Assembly: GCA_030631415.1 (NCBI GenBank)
Contig: DAOVLE010000062.1
Location: forward strand, 1-22,289
Origin: JAAEQG01 sp023133475
Lineage (GTDB): Bacteria; Planctomycetota; Phycisphaerae; UBA1845
Direction of reading: 5' to 3'
Length of the DNA stretch: 22,289 nt
The notes beneath the pieces were generated by a model. That model had not been told where the DNA came from. It did not search any database and saw only the letters and a list, made by a program, of their open reading frames with translations. Shown here one piece after another: positions 1-6,679 of this stretch (the stretch's first letter is position 1; each line of letters starts with the position of its first letter). Made by a program: the position numbers and the translations under genes.

Positions 1-173
1 AACAGGCTGGGTGGCCCATCGCTTTAGCGGTGGGGGACACGAATGGTTCATCCGAGCACCGCCGGACCTCGTAGCGGCATGGGTGTTTGGATTCGCGTCC
101 CCCACGGCTTAAGCCATGGGCCACCCGGCCGAGAAGGCGGGTGAAACCCGCCCTACAACTGCGGTTCGGCGTT
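1..173. repeat. Intergenic repeat block with a 36-nt-arm inverted repeat
   Basis: No gene is seen here. Two 36-nt arms, 9-44 and 91-126, are near-perfect inverted copies (GGGTGGCCC at the outer end, GAAT at the inner end) separated by 46 nt. Each arm also contains its own small palindrome (CGCTTTAGCG or GGCTTAAGCC). A second element of the same family lies at 2792-2873. Immediately to the right, 136-156 holds the GGCGGGTGAAACCCGCC hairpin. All of this lies downstream of the minus-strand membrane gene that ends at 174. It looks like a REP/BIME-type mobile palindrome, not a gene. Confidence 0.75.
136..156 (-). repeat. GTAGGGCGGGT hairpin, copy 1
   Basis: On the minus strand this reads GTAGGGCGGGT-TTC-ACCCGCC, a perfect short stem, 17 nt after the stop codon of the membrane gene ending at 174. 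There is no T-tract, so it is not a canonical intrinsic terminator. It is one of seven copies of this family in the window. Confidence 0.7.
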
Positions 174-791
174 TCACGTCTGCATCACACCCGATCCGTG
201 GTTTTTGGCGTCGGAGATTTGCAGCAGGCAGCCGATCGCCGTCGGGACCAGGATCACGAACGGCAGGAATATCCAACTGGCCCGGTTGGTGCTCTCGAGG
301 AAGCGGAAAAGCCCGGGCCAACTCGCAATAATGGGGATCAAGCCCGAAAGCAGCAGGACCGCCCCTTCGAAAGAGGTTATCAGGATGACCACGCCTCGCT
401 CGTTGGAAATGCTCACAGCCGCAAGGGCTATAAAAACCAATAACGCGGCGATAAACAAAAGCCAACCATCCAGACCCGATGGGGCGAGCACCTGCACAAA
501 AATCCCCGTGCCAATCAAACCGCCAAGCAAAGCCACAGCGTGCCGCTTGAAAATTGCCCCGACCCCGCCTAACAGAACCGCACCAATGACCGCTGCCACT
601 AACGAATTCGGGCGGTCGGGAACAAGATGGGCACCGGCAGCCGCCCCCACCGCCGCCAGCATCAGGATAATGAACACCCTGCCCATCCGCCATCCGGTGA
701 GCACCAAAGCCAACCCGACGATAATCAGCGGAAGCCCGGCAAACGCACCTTGCCCCCGAAGCCACGCAACCCAATACTGAAGATTAACCAC
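174..791 (-). CDS. Multi-pass membrane protein, unknown function
   Basis: A 205-residue protein with a GTG start and no recognised family. It has about six hydrophobic segments: roughly residues 19-35, 41-57, 64-83, 88-107, 109-128 and 140-160, then a last one near 175-192. The helices are rich in Gly and Ala. Its first two thirds match the upstream membrane protein (820-1713) in pattern: a conserved [LV]xxxGxxxxR turn, then a VIGA[VI]xxGG[VI]G segment. The two look like diverged paralogues. The pattern is reminiscent of the small TMEM198/DUF4203-type membrane families, but I would not assign it to them. It starts 28 nt after the neighbour's stop codon, so the two are probably co-transcribed. 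No in-frame ATG occurs before residue 37, so GTG at 791 is the best start. Confidence 0.72.
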   Translation of the reverse strand: MVNLQYWVAWLRGQGAFAGLPLIIVGLALVLTGWRMGRVFIILMLAAVGAAAGAHLVPDRPNSLVAAVIGAVLLGGVGAIFKRHAVALLGGLIGTGIFVQVLAPSGLDGWLLFIAALLVFIALAAVSISNERGVVILITSFEGAVLLLSGLIPIIASWPGLFRFLESTNRASWIFLPFVILVPTAIGCLLQISDAKNHGSGVMQT

Positions 792-819
792 AGGCTTTGC
801 CCCGTGCGGCGAGTCGTTC

Positions 820-1713
820 CTACTGTTCTTGGGGCGCCGGTGTCTTGCCGGGGACCTTTCGCGTTAGCAGAGCTTGCAAGAGTATCGAAGCCAGCAGCAT
901 CAACACCCCGGCAATGCAGATTGCCTGCGTATGTTGCCCAATAGCCTGGGGAACGTTCAACTGCATCTTAGCCGCCAACCCTGCCAAACCCGACATCACC
1001 AACGTGATCCCCACCATCGCGGTGCCGAGGATCAAAGTGAAGCGAGAACGAAAGACACCCAACAAGAATCCGATCAAACCGGCTGCCAACCCAATTCCCG
1101 GAATCCATTTGTTTACATCGGCTTCTTGGGATTGGACGTACACCCAGAAATCCTCCGCCCAGGCCCGAAGGCCCGATAGGGCATCGGCACCGGCTTCACT
1201 GGCAAATGTGCGGGCAAGGGACACCGTGCCCGCCTTGTCATCTTCCGCATGGTATACGGCGGTAAACGTCTCGATATCGCCCGCCTGGGGCATGGCGACG
1301 GCATTGTTGAAATCGTAACCCGACTGATACTCGAGAAAATGGGGCACCACCGCATGACTGCCGTAGAACCCCACTGCCACCACGCCAAACAGCGCCGCAG
1401 CCGCAAGACCGACCCATAATCTGAACATCCAATACCCGATGCCACCGGCGACAATCGCCCCGATGACGATCACGGCGATCGTGGAAAGGTCGATCCCCGG
1501 GGCCAACGCGGCGGCAACAGCCACCCCCGCAGCCCCAAACGCGCAAGTGATCCCCCAACGGGCCAACTTGGCGCCCAACACGCTCAAACCGATTCCGATA
1601 ACCAACATGCCCACGGCTACGGGAAAAACCGGAACCTGATATTCGGGCGGTATATTGGTTTGCCACAATCCGTGGACCTGCTCGGCAAACTGGGTCAAAT
1701 GGTCGGTGTTCAT
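820..1713 (-). CDS. Multi-pass membrane protein, paralogue of its neighbour
   Basis: A 297-residue protein with an ATG start and a weak upstream purine stretch. Four closely spaced hydrophobic segments lie at about residues 28-115. A soluble, acidic, presumably extracytoplasmic or cytoplasmic loop follows at about 116-203, and three more segments lie at about 205-285. The N-terminal membrane half aligns with the next gene (174-791), around LGAKLAR / VIGAIVAGGIG. The loop and the last helices have no counterpart there. Function is unknown. It follows ftsQ (stop at 1883) after 169 nt that contain a repeat hairpin, so it sits where ftsA/ftsZ lie in most dcw clusters. A role in division is only a guess from position. 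Confidence 0.75.
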   Translation of the reverse strand: MNTDHLTQFAEQVHGLWQTNIPPEYQVPVFPVAVGMLVIGIGLSVLGAKLARWGITCAFGAAGVAVAAALAPGIDLSTIAVIVIGAIVAGGIGYWMFRLWVGLAAAALFGVVAVGFYGSHAVVPHFLEYQSGYDFNNAVAMPQAGDIETFTAVYHAEDDKAGTVSLARTFASEAGADALSGLRAWAEDFWVYVQSQEADVNKWIPGIGLAAGLIGFLLGVFRSRFTLILGTAMVGITLVMSGLAGLAAKMQLNVPQAIGQHTQAICIAGVLMLLASILLQALLTRKVPGKTPAPQEQ

Positions 1714-1882
1714 CGTTATGTCAATCCTCTACCCCGCCGGCAGGATCGGCTTCTACTCGAAACCAACACTACCGCCGGTCAACAGAGTATTCGCACCAAG
1801 CTTGTGCTTATTCAGCGCCAAACTTACTTTTTCCGCAAGGCGGGGAAGGCGGGTGGAACCCGCCCTACATCCCCCGCGTTGC
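1714..1882. other. Short gene-free gap after ftsQ
   Basis: This gap of 169 nt holds the GGCGGGTGGAACCCGCC hairpin (1848-1869) next to the ftsQ stop codon. No ORF, RNA gene or clear promoter was recognised in the rest. Confidence 0.5.
1848..1869 (-). repeat. GTAGGGCGGGT hairpin, copy 2
   Basis: On the minus strand it reads TGTAGGGCGGGTTCC-ACCCGCC, starting 13 nt beyond the ftsQ stop codon. Perfect 7-bp stem, no T-tract. Same orientation relative to the gene as copies 1, 3 and 5. Confidence 0.7.
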
Positions 1883-2755
1883 TCATCCGTTGGTGGTGAA
1901 ACGGTCGGGGTAGACTGAAATGTCAATCATCCCAAAGCCCGCGTCAACACGCCCATATCGCTCGTAATTGTGCCGCAGGATAGCAATCTTACGCTGGGCA
2001 CTGTTCTCCTCGACTTCCTCACCCGGAGCCGACCCCCAATTGATCACCCGTCCCGCCCGGTCCGTGGTCAGCACGATGTGTGCGTTACTCGCCGAACGAC
2101 GCCCACCGTAATTGTGCACCTGAATGCCCGTAATCTGGCGATAGAAACGCTCCGGGACAATAAGCCGAGCCAACGCCATGCCGGCACCCAGATCGGGAAC
2201 ATCCCATATCTCGCCCGGTGGGGGAGGATCACTGTCCACCCCCTGAATCAGCGGGAGCGTTTCCTGATACCCGTAGACACCCGGCAACCGCACCTGCTGC
2301 TCGTCAACCAGGTAAAAGCCGGAGTCAATCTGCACCAGGGCGGCGGGCAGACGATATTCACAACTGGCTGTGATTCGCAGATCATGCGTGCGGCGGACGC
2401 TCGTGACCCGGCGAACCCAGGGGTCGGCTTCCAATGCCTGTCCGATCTTGGCACATATCCTGGGATCGAACTCCGAAACAGCTTCAAACGGAGCCAGCTT
2501 GGCTGTCATGGTGTCTCGCAGCCCATCGGGCACATCAACCAGCTCGATAAGCGGAGACAGATGGAAACGCGCCGCAGTGTGGACGTTGCGATCCAGGTAA
2601 GCCAACCCGATCCCGGTGCCGGCAATCAACCCAATTGCCAGGCACGCTCGCAGAACCACCCCTACGGTGGCGAACTTCGCGCCACGGTCCTTGGCGGACC
2701 ACCACCGCCGAACTCGTCTGGAACGAGCGTTACCATTGTGCTTGCCGCGTGCCAC
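1883..2755 (-). CDS. ftsQ: Cell division protein FtsQ (bitopic, POTRA-type)
   Basis: A 290-residue bitopic membrane protein. A basic N-terminal tail is followed by one transmembrane helix at about residues 30-53. An extracytoplasmic region then carries the FtsQ/DivIB pattern: ADPWVRRVTSVRR, a short strand, then a segment with ALVQ...GFYLVDEQQV.LP. In other bacteria FtsQ links the late division proteins FtsL/FtsB and FtsW/FtsI at the septum. Order after ddl fits the dcw cluster. An upstream TTG (2779) lies inside an AAAGTCC repeat and would add eight repeat-encoded residues, so I chose the GTG at 2755. No convincing Shine-Dalgarno is visible because the repeat occupies that position. The gene is followed by neither ftsA nor ftsZ. 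Confidence 0.85.
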   Translation of the reverse strand: MARGKHNGNARSRRVRRWWSAKDRGAKFATVGVVLRACLAIGLIAGTGIGLAYLDRNVHTAARFHLSPLIELVDVPDGLRDTMTAKLAPFEAVSEFDPRICAKIGQALEADPWVRRVTSVRRTHDLRITASCEYRLPAALVQIDSGFYLVDEQQVRLPGVYGYQETLPLIQGVDSDPPPPGEIWDVPDLGAGMALARLIVPERFYRQITGIQVHNYGGRRSASNAHIVLTTDRAGRVINWGSAPGEEVEENSAQRKIAILRHNYERYGRVDAGFGMIDISVYPDRFTTNG

Positions 2756-2786
2756 AAAAGTCCAAAGTCCAAAGTCCAAAGTCGGT
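2756..2786. repeat. AAAGTCC tandem repeats upstream of ftsQ
   Basis: At 2757-2783 there are about three and a half tandem copies of the 7-mer AAAGTCC, directly against the ftsQ start. The same 7-mer occurs at 14187-14250 and 22224-22281. Confidence 0.75.
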
Positions 2787-2791
2787 GGTGG

Positions 2792-2873
2792 GGGTGGCCC
2801 AGGGCTTTAGCCCTGGGGGACGCGAATCACGCCAAGTATTCGTGTCCCCCACCGCTAAAGCGATGGGCCACCC
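2792..2873. repeat. 36-nt-arm inverted repeat between ddl and ftsQ
   Basis: Arms at 2792-2827 and 2838-2873 are near-perfect inverted copies with a 10-nt spacer. Outer ends are GGGTGGCCC / GGGCCACCC and inner ends are GAAT / ATTC. It is the same family as the element at 9-126, with a shorter spacer. It can fold as one long cruciform or as two smaller palindromes. Confidence 0.8.
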
Positions 2874-2880
2874 ACCCTCT

Positions 2881-2930
2881 TACCTCTCACCTCTCACCTA
2901 TTGCCTCTTGCCTCTTGCCTCTTGCCTTCT
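2881..2930. repeat. CTCACCT / TTGCCTC tandem repeats overlapping the ddl 3' end
   Basis: Repeats of CTCACCT followed by three or four copies of TTGCCTC. The ddl stop codon (2887-2889) and its last codons lie inside the run. A second TTGCCTC run is at 4149-4195, downstream of murB. Confidence 0.7.
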
Positions 2931-3840
2931 GCTCGCCCCTTCGCATTGCCAGCATGACAATTTCCTGGCACAACTCTGCAAACGAGATGCCTACCCGTGC
3001 CGCAGCTTTGGGCAGCAGTGAGTGACTGGTGAAACCCGGGATGGTGTTGATCTCCAGTGCGAAAGGCTCATGCGTCCGGCGGTCCACCATCCAATCCACC
3101 CGGCAGAAATCGCGGCACCCCAGGGCATCCTGGGCCTGCACACTCAACCTCCCAACCCGGTCGAGCACCTCCGGCGGAAGGTCTATGTCGAACAGGTACT
3201 CGGTGTCATCGTCGAGGTACTTGGCCTGATAGTCGTAAAACTCGCGCTTGGGGCGGATTTCCAGGACCGGAAGCGCCCTCCGATCGAGAATGCCCACGGT
3301 CAGCTCTAATCCGTCGATGCACCGCTCGATCAGGGCATCACCGTGTTTGCCGACGACGGTTTCGAGAGCATCCGTCAGACCGCTCGGCTCGCGAACGATA
3401 TAGGTGTCCACACTGCTTCCCGAGCAGATCGGCTTGACCACCACCGGGATTTGCCAGGCTGCTGCGGCAGCTTTTATGTTCTCCTCCTTCACGACCTCGA
3501 AGCGGGGGGTGGGGATGTCGCGGCTGATGAATCGCCGCTTGGCTGCCACCTTGTCCATCGCCAGGGCGGAAGCGGCTGCGTCGGTCCCGCAATAGCGTTT
3601 CCCGGCGTTTTCCAGGAGAAGCTGAACCTGCCCGTCTTCACCAAACGCACCGTGCAGGGCGATGAAGACGCAGTCGGACGGCACCTCCAGCGCCCGCAGG
3701 TTATCAGGCGCGATATCCATCATGCTGACCCGGTGGCCCAGTTGCACCAGGGCATCGTGAACCGCCTTGCCGCTGTTGAGGCTGACCTCACGCTCGTCGC
3801 TGGGGCCGCCGGCCAATACGGTAATGTCCAACGTTGTCAC
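2887..3840 (-). CDS. ddl: D-alanine--D-alanine ligase
   Basis: A 317-residue ATP-grasp enzyme that joins two D-Ala to give the D-Ala-D-Ala substrate of MurF. Family signatures are visible: GGPSDEREVSLNSG (residues 11-24), HGAFGEDGQVQ, the ATP-grasp KPICSGSSVD, and EINTIPGFTSHSLLPKAA near the C-terminus. The start is GTG, with no strong Shine-Dalgarno. The last 13 residues (from about 305) are unusual: they are Lys/Arg/Gly/Glu-rich and are encoded by a TTGCCTC/CTCACCT repeat, so the original stop appears to have been replaced. Repeat-filled gaps on both sides (422 nt to murB, 131 nt to ftsQ) make its co-transcription less certain than for murC-murB. Confidence 0.95.
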   Translation of the reverse strand: MTTLDITVLAGGPSDEREVSLNSGKAVHDALVQLGHRVSMMDIAPDNLRALEVPSDCVFIALHGAFGEDGQVQLLLENAGKRYCGTDAAASALAMDKVAAKRRFISRDIPTPRFEVVKEENIKAAAAAWQIPVVVKPICSGSSVDTYIVREPSGLTDALETVVGKHGDALIERCIDGLELTVGILDRRALPVLEIRPKREFYDYQAKYLDDDTEYLFDIDLPPEVLDRVGRLSVQAQDALGCRDFCRVDWMVDRRTHEPFALEINTIPGFTSHSLLPKAAARVGISFAELCQEIVMLAMRRGEQKARGKRQEAIGER

Positions 3841-4262
3841 GCGAGGGTCCGTCCGCTTTCTCTTGATCGCCCGGTGTCCTTTTCCGAGAGCCCCCAGAGG
3901 GGGCGACGGAATATAGCCCAGGGTGAGCGAAGCGAACCCTGGGTACGCCGGGCATCGTTATTCGAGCCCCCAACGGGGGCGACGGAACGACGTTGGATTG
4001 TGGCGTCATTTGAGTCCGAGCCGTGTCGCATAATTTCCATCGCCCCCGCTGGGGGCTTGTTTGAGGTTGTTGCCTTACCCCAGGGCTCGCTTCGCTCACC
4101 CTGGGCTATATTCCACCGCCCCCGTTGGGGGCTCAGAAGAAGACACCTCGTTGCCTCGTTGCCTTGTTGCCTCTTGCCTCTTGCCTCTTGCCTCGGTTTG
4201 GCGGGTGGAACCCGCCCTACATCTCTTGCCTTCTGCCTTCCCCCAGCTCACACAGCGGAATC
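3841..4262. repeat. 422-nt gene-free murB-ddl gap filled with nested inverted repeats
   Basis: No gene is seen. A long inverted repeat has a left arm at 3888-3944 and a right arm at 4077-4134 (about 57 nt each). Each arm is made of a GAGCCCCC..GGGGGC hairpin plus a CCCAGGGTGAGCGAAGCGA palindrome. Between the arms, 3964-3986 and 4033-4056 hold a further inverted pair of the GCCCCC..GGGGGC unit. TTGCCTC repeats (4149-4195) and the GTAGGGCGGGT hairpin (4200-4221) follow towards murB. Palindromes of this CCCAGGGTGAGCGAAGCGAACCCTGGG style are common REP-like intergenic elements. No transposase is present here. Confidence 0.8.
4200..4221 (-). repeat. GTAGGGCGGGT hairpin, copy 3
   Basis: The minus-strand copy starts about 41 nt after the murB stop codon, in the same orientation as the copies behind ftsQ and the membrane gene at 174. 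It is flanked on both sides by TTGCC-type repeats, as if one repeat had inserted into another. Confidence 0.65.
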
Positions 4263-5159
4263 CTACCAGATGTCGATTTCCGTTTCGAGTTCGACATCAA
4301 ACTTTCGGCGGACCGTTTGTCGAATCCGTTCCACCAGCCGAATAACATCCCGGGCGGTTGCGTTTTTGCGTGTGACGATAAAGTTGGCGTGATCGCGTGA
4401 GACCTCAGCCTCTCCCACGGAGTCCCCTTTCATGCCGGCCTGGTCGATGAGCCTGCCCGCCGAGTCGCCGGGCGGGTTTTTGAAGATGCACCCGGCTGAA
4501 TTAGCCCCCATCGGCTGGGAGGATTTCTTGCTCTCCCATATCTCGTTGTAGCGATCCATCACGCTTTCGGGGTCATCTTGCCGGAGTTGCAACTCGGCAG
4601 AGAGGACGATGCGTTGCCCGACGTTGGAGTGTCTGTAAGCAAAGCCCAACTGTTCGGCGTTAAGCGTTTCGATTTTCCCCTCGAGGTTGAGCAGGCGGGC
4701 AGTTGCGACCACCTCCCCGATATCCCCAAACCTGCCGCCGGCGTTCATGCGGATCGCACCGCCCACCGTCCCCGGGATGCCGGCCATACATTCCAACCCG
4801 CTCAGCCCTCGTCTGGCACACTCGAGAGTCAGCCGCATCAGGTCGGTCCCGCCGGCGGCGATCACCCGGTCATCGCGGAATTCGATCTTTCTAAAGGGCG
4901 GTTCGTCCAGGCGGATGACGATCCCGTCCACGCCATCGTCGCGGATGAGCACGTTGGCTCCACCGCCCAGCACCCGCGTGGGGACGTCGTCGTCATGTGC
5001 GTAGCCGATCATTCGAGCCAGTTGGGTTTCGTCCGCCGGCCTATATACGTGACGCGCACGCCCGCCGAGTTTGAACCAAGTCATAGGTGCCAGGGGGACC
5101 TCGTGTTCAATTCGCCCCACAAACTCGTTAAACCAATTTGTCGGCAATCTTCCAGACAT
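4263..5159 (-). CDS. murB: UDP-N-acetylenolpyruvoylglucosamine reductase MurB
   Basis: A 298-residue FAD enzyme that reduces UDP-GlcNAc-enolpyruvate to UDP-MurNAc with NADPH. FAD-binding GGGANVLI is at 65-72 and GIPGTVGGAIRMNAG at about 127-141. The proton-donor loop reads SAGCIFKNP with Cys224 where many MurB have Ser; a Cys at this place is known in the family. HANFIV lies near the C-terminus. The ATG at 5159 is supported by GGGAG six bases upstream, and it makes murB overlap the end of murC by 32 nt, indicating coupled translation. This is the short MurB form (type II), lacking the extra E. coli-type insertions. Confidence 0.95.
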   Translation of the reverse strand: MSGRLPTNWFNEFVGRIEHEVPLAPMTWFKLGGRARHVYRPADETQLARMIGYAHDDDVPTRVLGGGANVLIRDDGVDGIVIRLDEPPFRKIEFRDDRVIAAGGTDLMRLTLECARRGLSGLECMAGIPGTVGGAIRMNAGGRFGDIGEVVATARLLNLEGKIETLNAEQLGFAYRHSNVGQRIVLSAELQLRQDDPESVMDRYNEIWESKKSSQPMGANSAGCIFKNPPGDSAGRLIDQAGMKGDSVGEAEVSRDHANFIVTRKNATARDVIRLVERIRQTVRRKFDVELETEIDIW

Positions 5160-6537
5160 CTCCGGCTCCCATGGTTACCACCAGGTCGCCCTCGGCTACG
5201 TTTTCCTGCACGTGCCGAGTAACGTCATCCAGCGGGCCGATGTAACGTGCGTCGCCGCCGTTCTGATGGATCAGCGAGACCAGGTCGGACGAGCGAATCC
5301 GTGCCCGGTCTTCGGCGCTGTCGCGCACACAGTAAATATCCGCCACGATGATGATGTCAGCCGCCGAAAAGGCGCCGGCGAACTGGTGCATCAACTGCCG
5401 TGTGCGGGAGGCCTGATGTGGTTGGAAAACCACCCAGGTCCGCTTGGGCTGATAGCGGGCGTTGAGTGCCAGTAGAGTGGCGTTGATCTCGGTGGGGTGG
5501 TGGGCGTAGTCGTCGATGAGCGTCACGCCACCTCCCATATTCCGGCGGGTCATCCGCCGCGCGATCCCCTCAAAGGTCTCGATACCATGAGCGATGGCCT
5601 GGGGGCTTACCGATTCGTGGTAAGCCATCGCCACCGCCATCAGCGCATTGCTGACGTTGTGGATGCCTGCCAGGCGCAGTTGGGCGGACAGCATTCGCCG
5701 CCCGTTGTAGAGCACGTCAAACGCATAGCATCCTTGCTCCGGGCAGAGGTTGCCCGCCTGCCAGTTCGCCTCCTTCTGAAACCCGAAGGTCTCATGGCGA
5801 ACGCCGAGGGCGACGGCGGCATCAGCCACACCTCGTTCGCGGTGCGGGGTGATGAGCATCCCACCCGGGCGAACCATCGCCCCAAACGCGGTGAACGCTG
5901 CGCGGATGTCGTCGAGGTCTTCGTAGCAGTCCAAATGATCTTCGTCGATATTCAAGATGCCCGCGGCAGAGGGCCTCAATGCCAAAAACGAGCGGGCATA
6001 CTCACAGGCTTCCACGACGAAATGCTCGCCATGCCCCACGCCCGAACTTCCACCCAACTGAGACGAATAGGCCCCCATGATAAACGACGGGGCCAGCCCG
6101 GCGGACCGCAAAATGTGGGCAAGCAGGGCGGTAGTGGTGCTCTTTCCGTGGGTGCCCGCGACGGCGATGCCGCGCCGATGTTCCATGATCTCACCGAGAA
6201 GCTGAGCATAGTGAATCACCGGCAGCTTGCGCCGGCGGGCTGTCGCCAACTCCGGGTTGCTCTCGGGGATCGCAGCGCTGACCACCACGCCGTCGGCGTC
6301 TTGAGGGACATGGTCGGGGAGATGTCCGATGTGAACGACTGCCCCCCGGGCGGTCAGGGTATCGAGTTCCTCAAACCGGCTCATGTCCGACCCGCTGACC
6401 CGCGCGCCTGAGTGTAACAATAGCGCGGCGGCTGCGGACATGCCGCAACCTCCGATGCCGATCATGTGGATGCGTTTGCCGGCTGGGTGGCTGGCCCAGG
6501 GCGCCCGCGTGGCGAATGTGGTTGTTGTGTCGGACAC
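5128..6537 (-). CDS. murC: UDP-N-acetylmuramate--L-alanine ligase MurC
   Basis: A 469-residue Mur ligase that adds L-Ala to UDP-MurNAc. The Rossmann motif GIGGCGMS is at about 27-34. The P-loop GTHGKSTTT is at 128-136, with Ser where Thr is more common. NIDEDHLD and DDYAHHPTEI also fit. The open frame runs further upstream to 6675, but GTG at 6537 has a strong GGAGGTGA seven bases ahead and gives normal length, so it is preferred. The alternative ATG at 6591 would add 18 residues without such a site. A small GGCGC/GCGCC hairpin (6550-6564) abuts the ribosome site. A 142-nt gap separates it from murG; murB overlaps its end. Confidence 0.93.
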   Translation of the reverse strand: MSDTTTTFATRAPWASHPAGKRIHMIGIGGCGMSAAAALLLHSGARVSGSDMSRFEELDTLTARGAVVHIGHLPDHVPQDADGVVVSAAIPESNPELATARRRKLPVIHYAQLLGEIMEHRRGIAVAGTHGKSTTTALLAHILRSAGLAPSFIMGAYSSQLGGSSGVGHGEHFVVEACEYARSFLALRPSAAGILNIDEDHLDCYEDLDDIRAAFTAFGAMVRPGGMLITPHRERGVADAAVALGVRHETFGFQKEANWQAGNLCPEQGCYAFDVLYNGRRMLSAQLRLAGIHNVSNALMAVAMAYHESVSPQAIAHGIETFEGIARRMTRRNMGGGVTLIDDYAHHPTEINATLLALNARYQPKRTWVVFQPHQASRTRQLMHQFAGAFSAADIIIVADIYCVRDSAEDRARIRSSDLVSLIHQNGGDARYIGPLDDVTRHVQENVAEGDLVVTMGAGDVWKIADKLV

Positions 6538-6679
6538 CGCCTCACCTCCGGCGCCTTTTGCGCCGATGGACCGGGTGGTCGATTGTTGCATGTTGGTGCA
6601 CGGCAACGGCGGGGAACCGCAACCCCGCTCTTGCCCGTATAGGTTATATCGGTTGCAAGGGTGATTTCGCTCCATTCAA

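Noticed and set aside
3888..4134. Long inverted repeat as ends of an insertion sequence
   Set aside because: The 132 nt between the arms holds no transposase and no target duplication was recognised. Repeated hairpin composition fits REP-like elements better.
5497..6411. Plus-strand frame of 304 codons
   Set aside because: Antisense to murC with no recognisable domain; the murC motifs on the other strand are clear.
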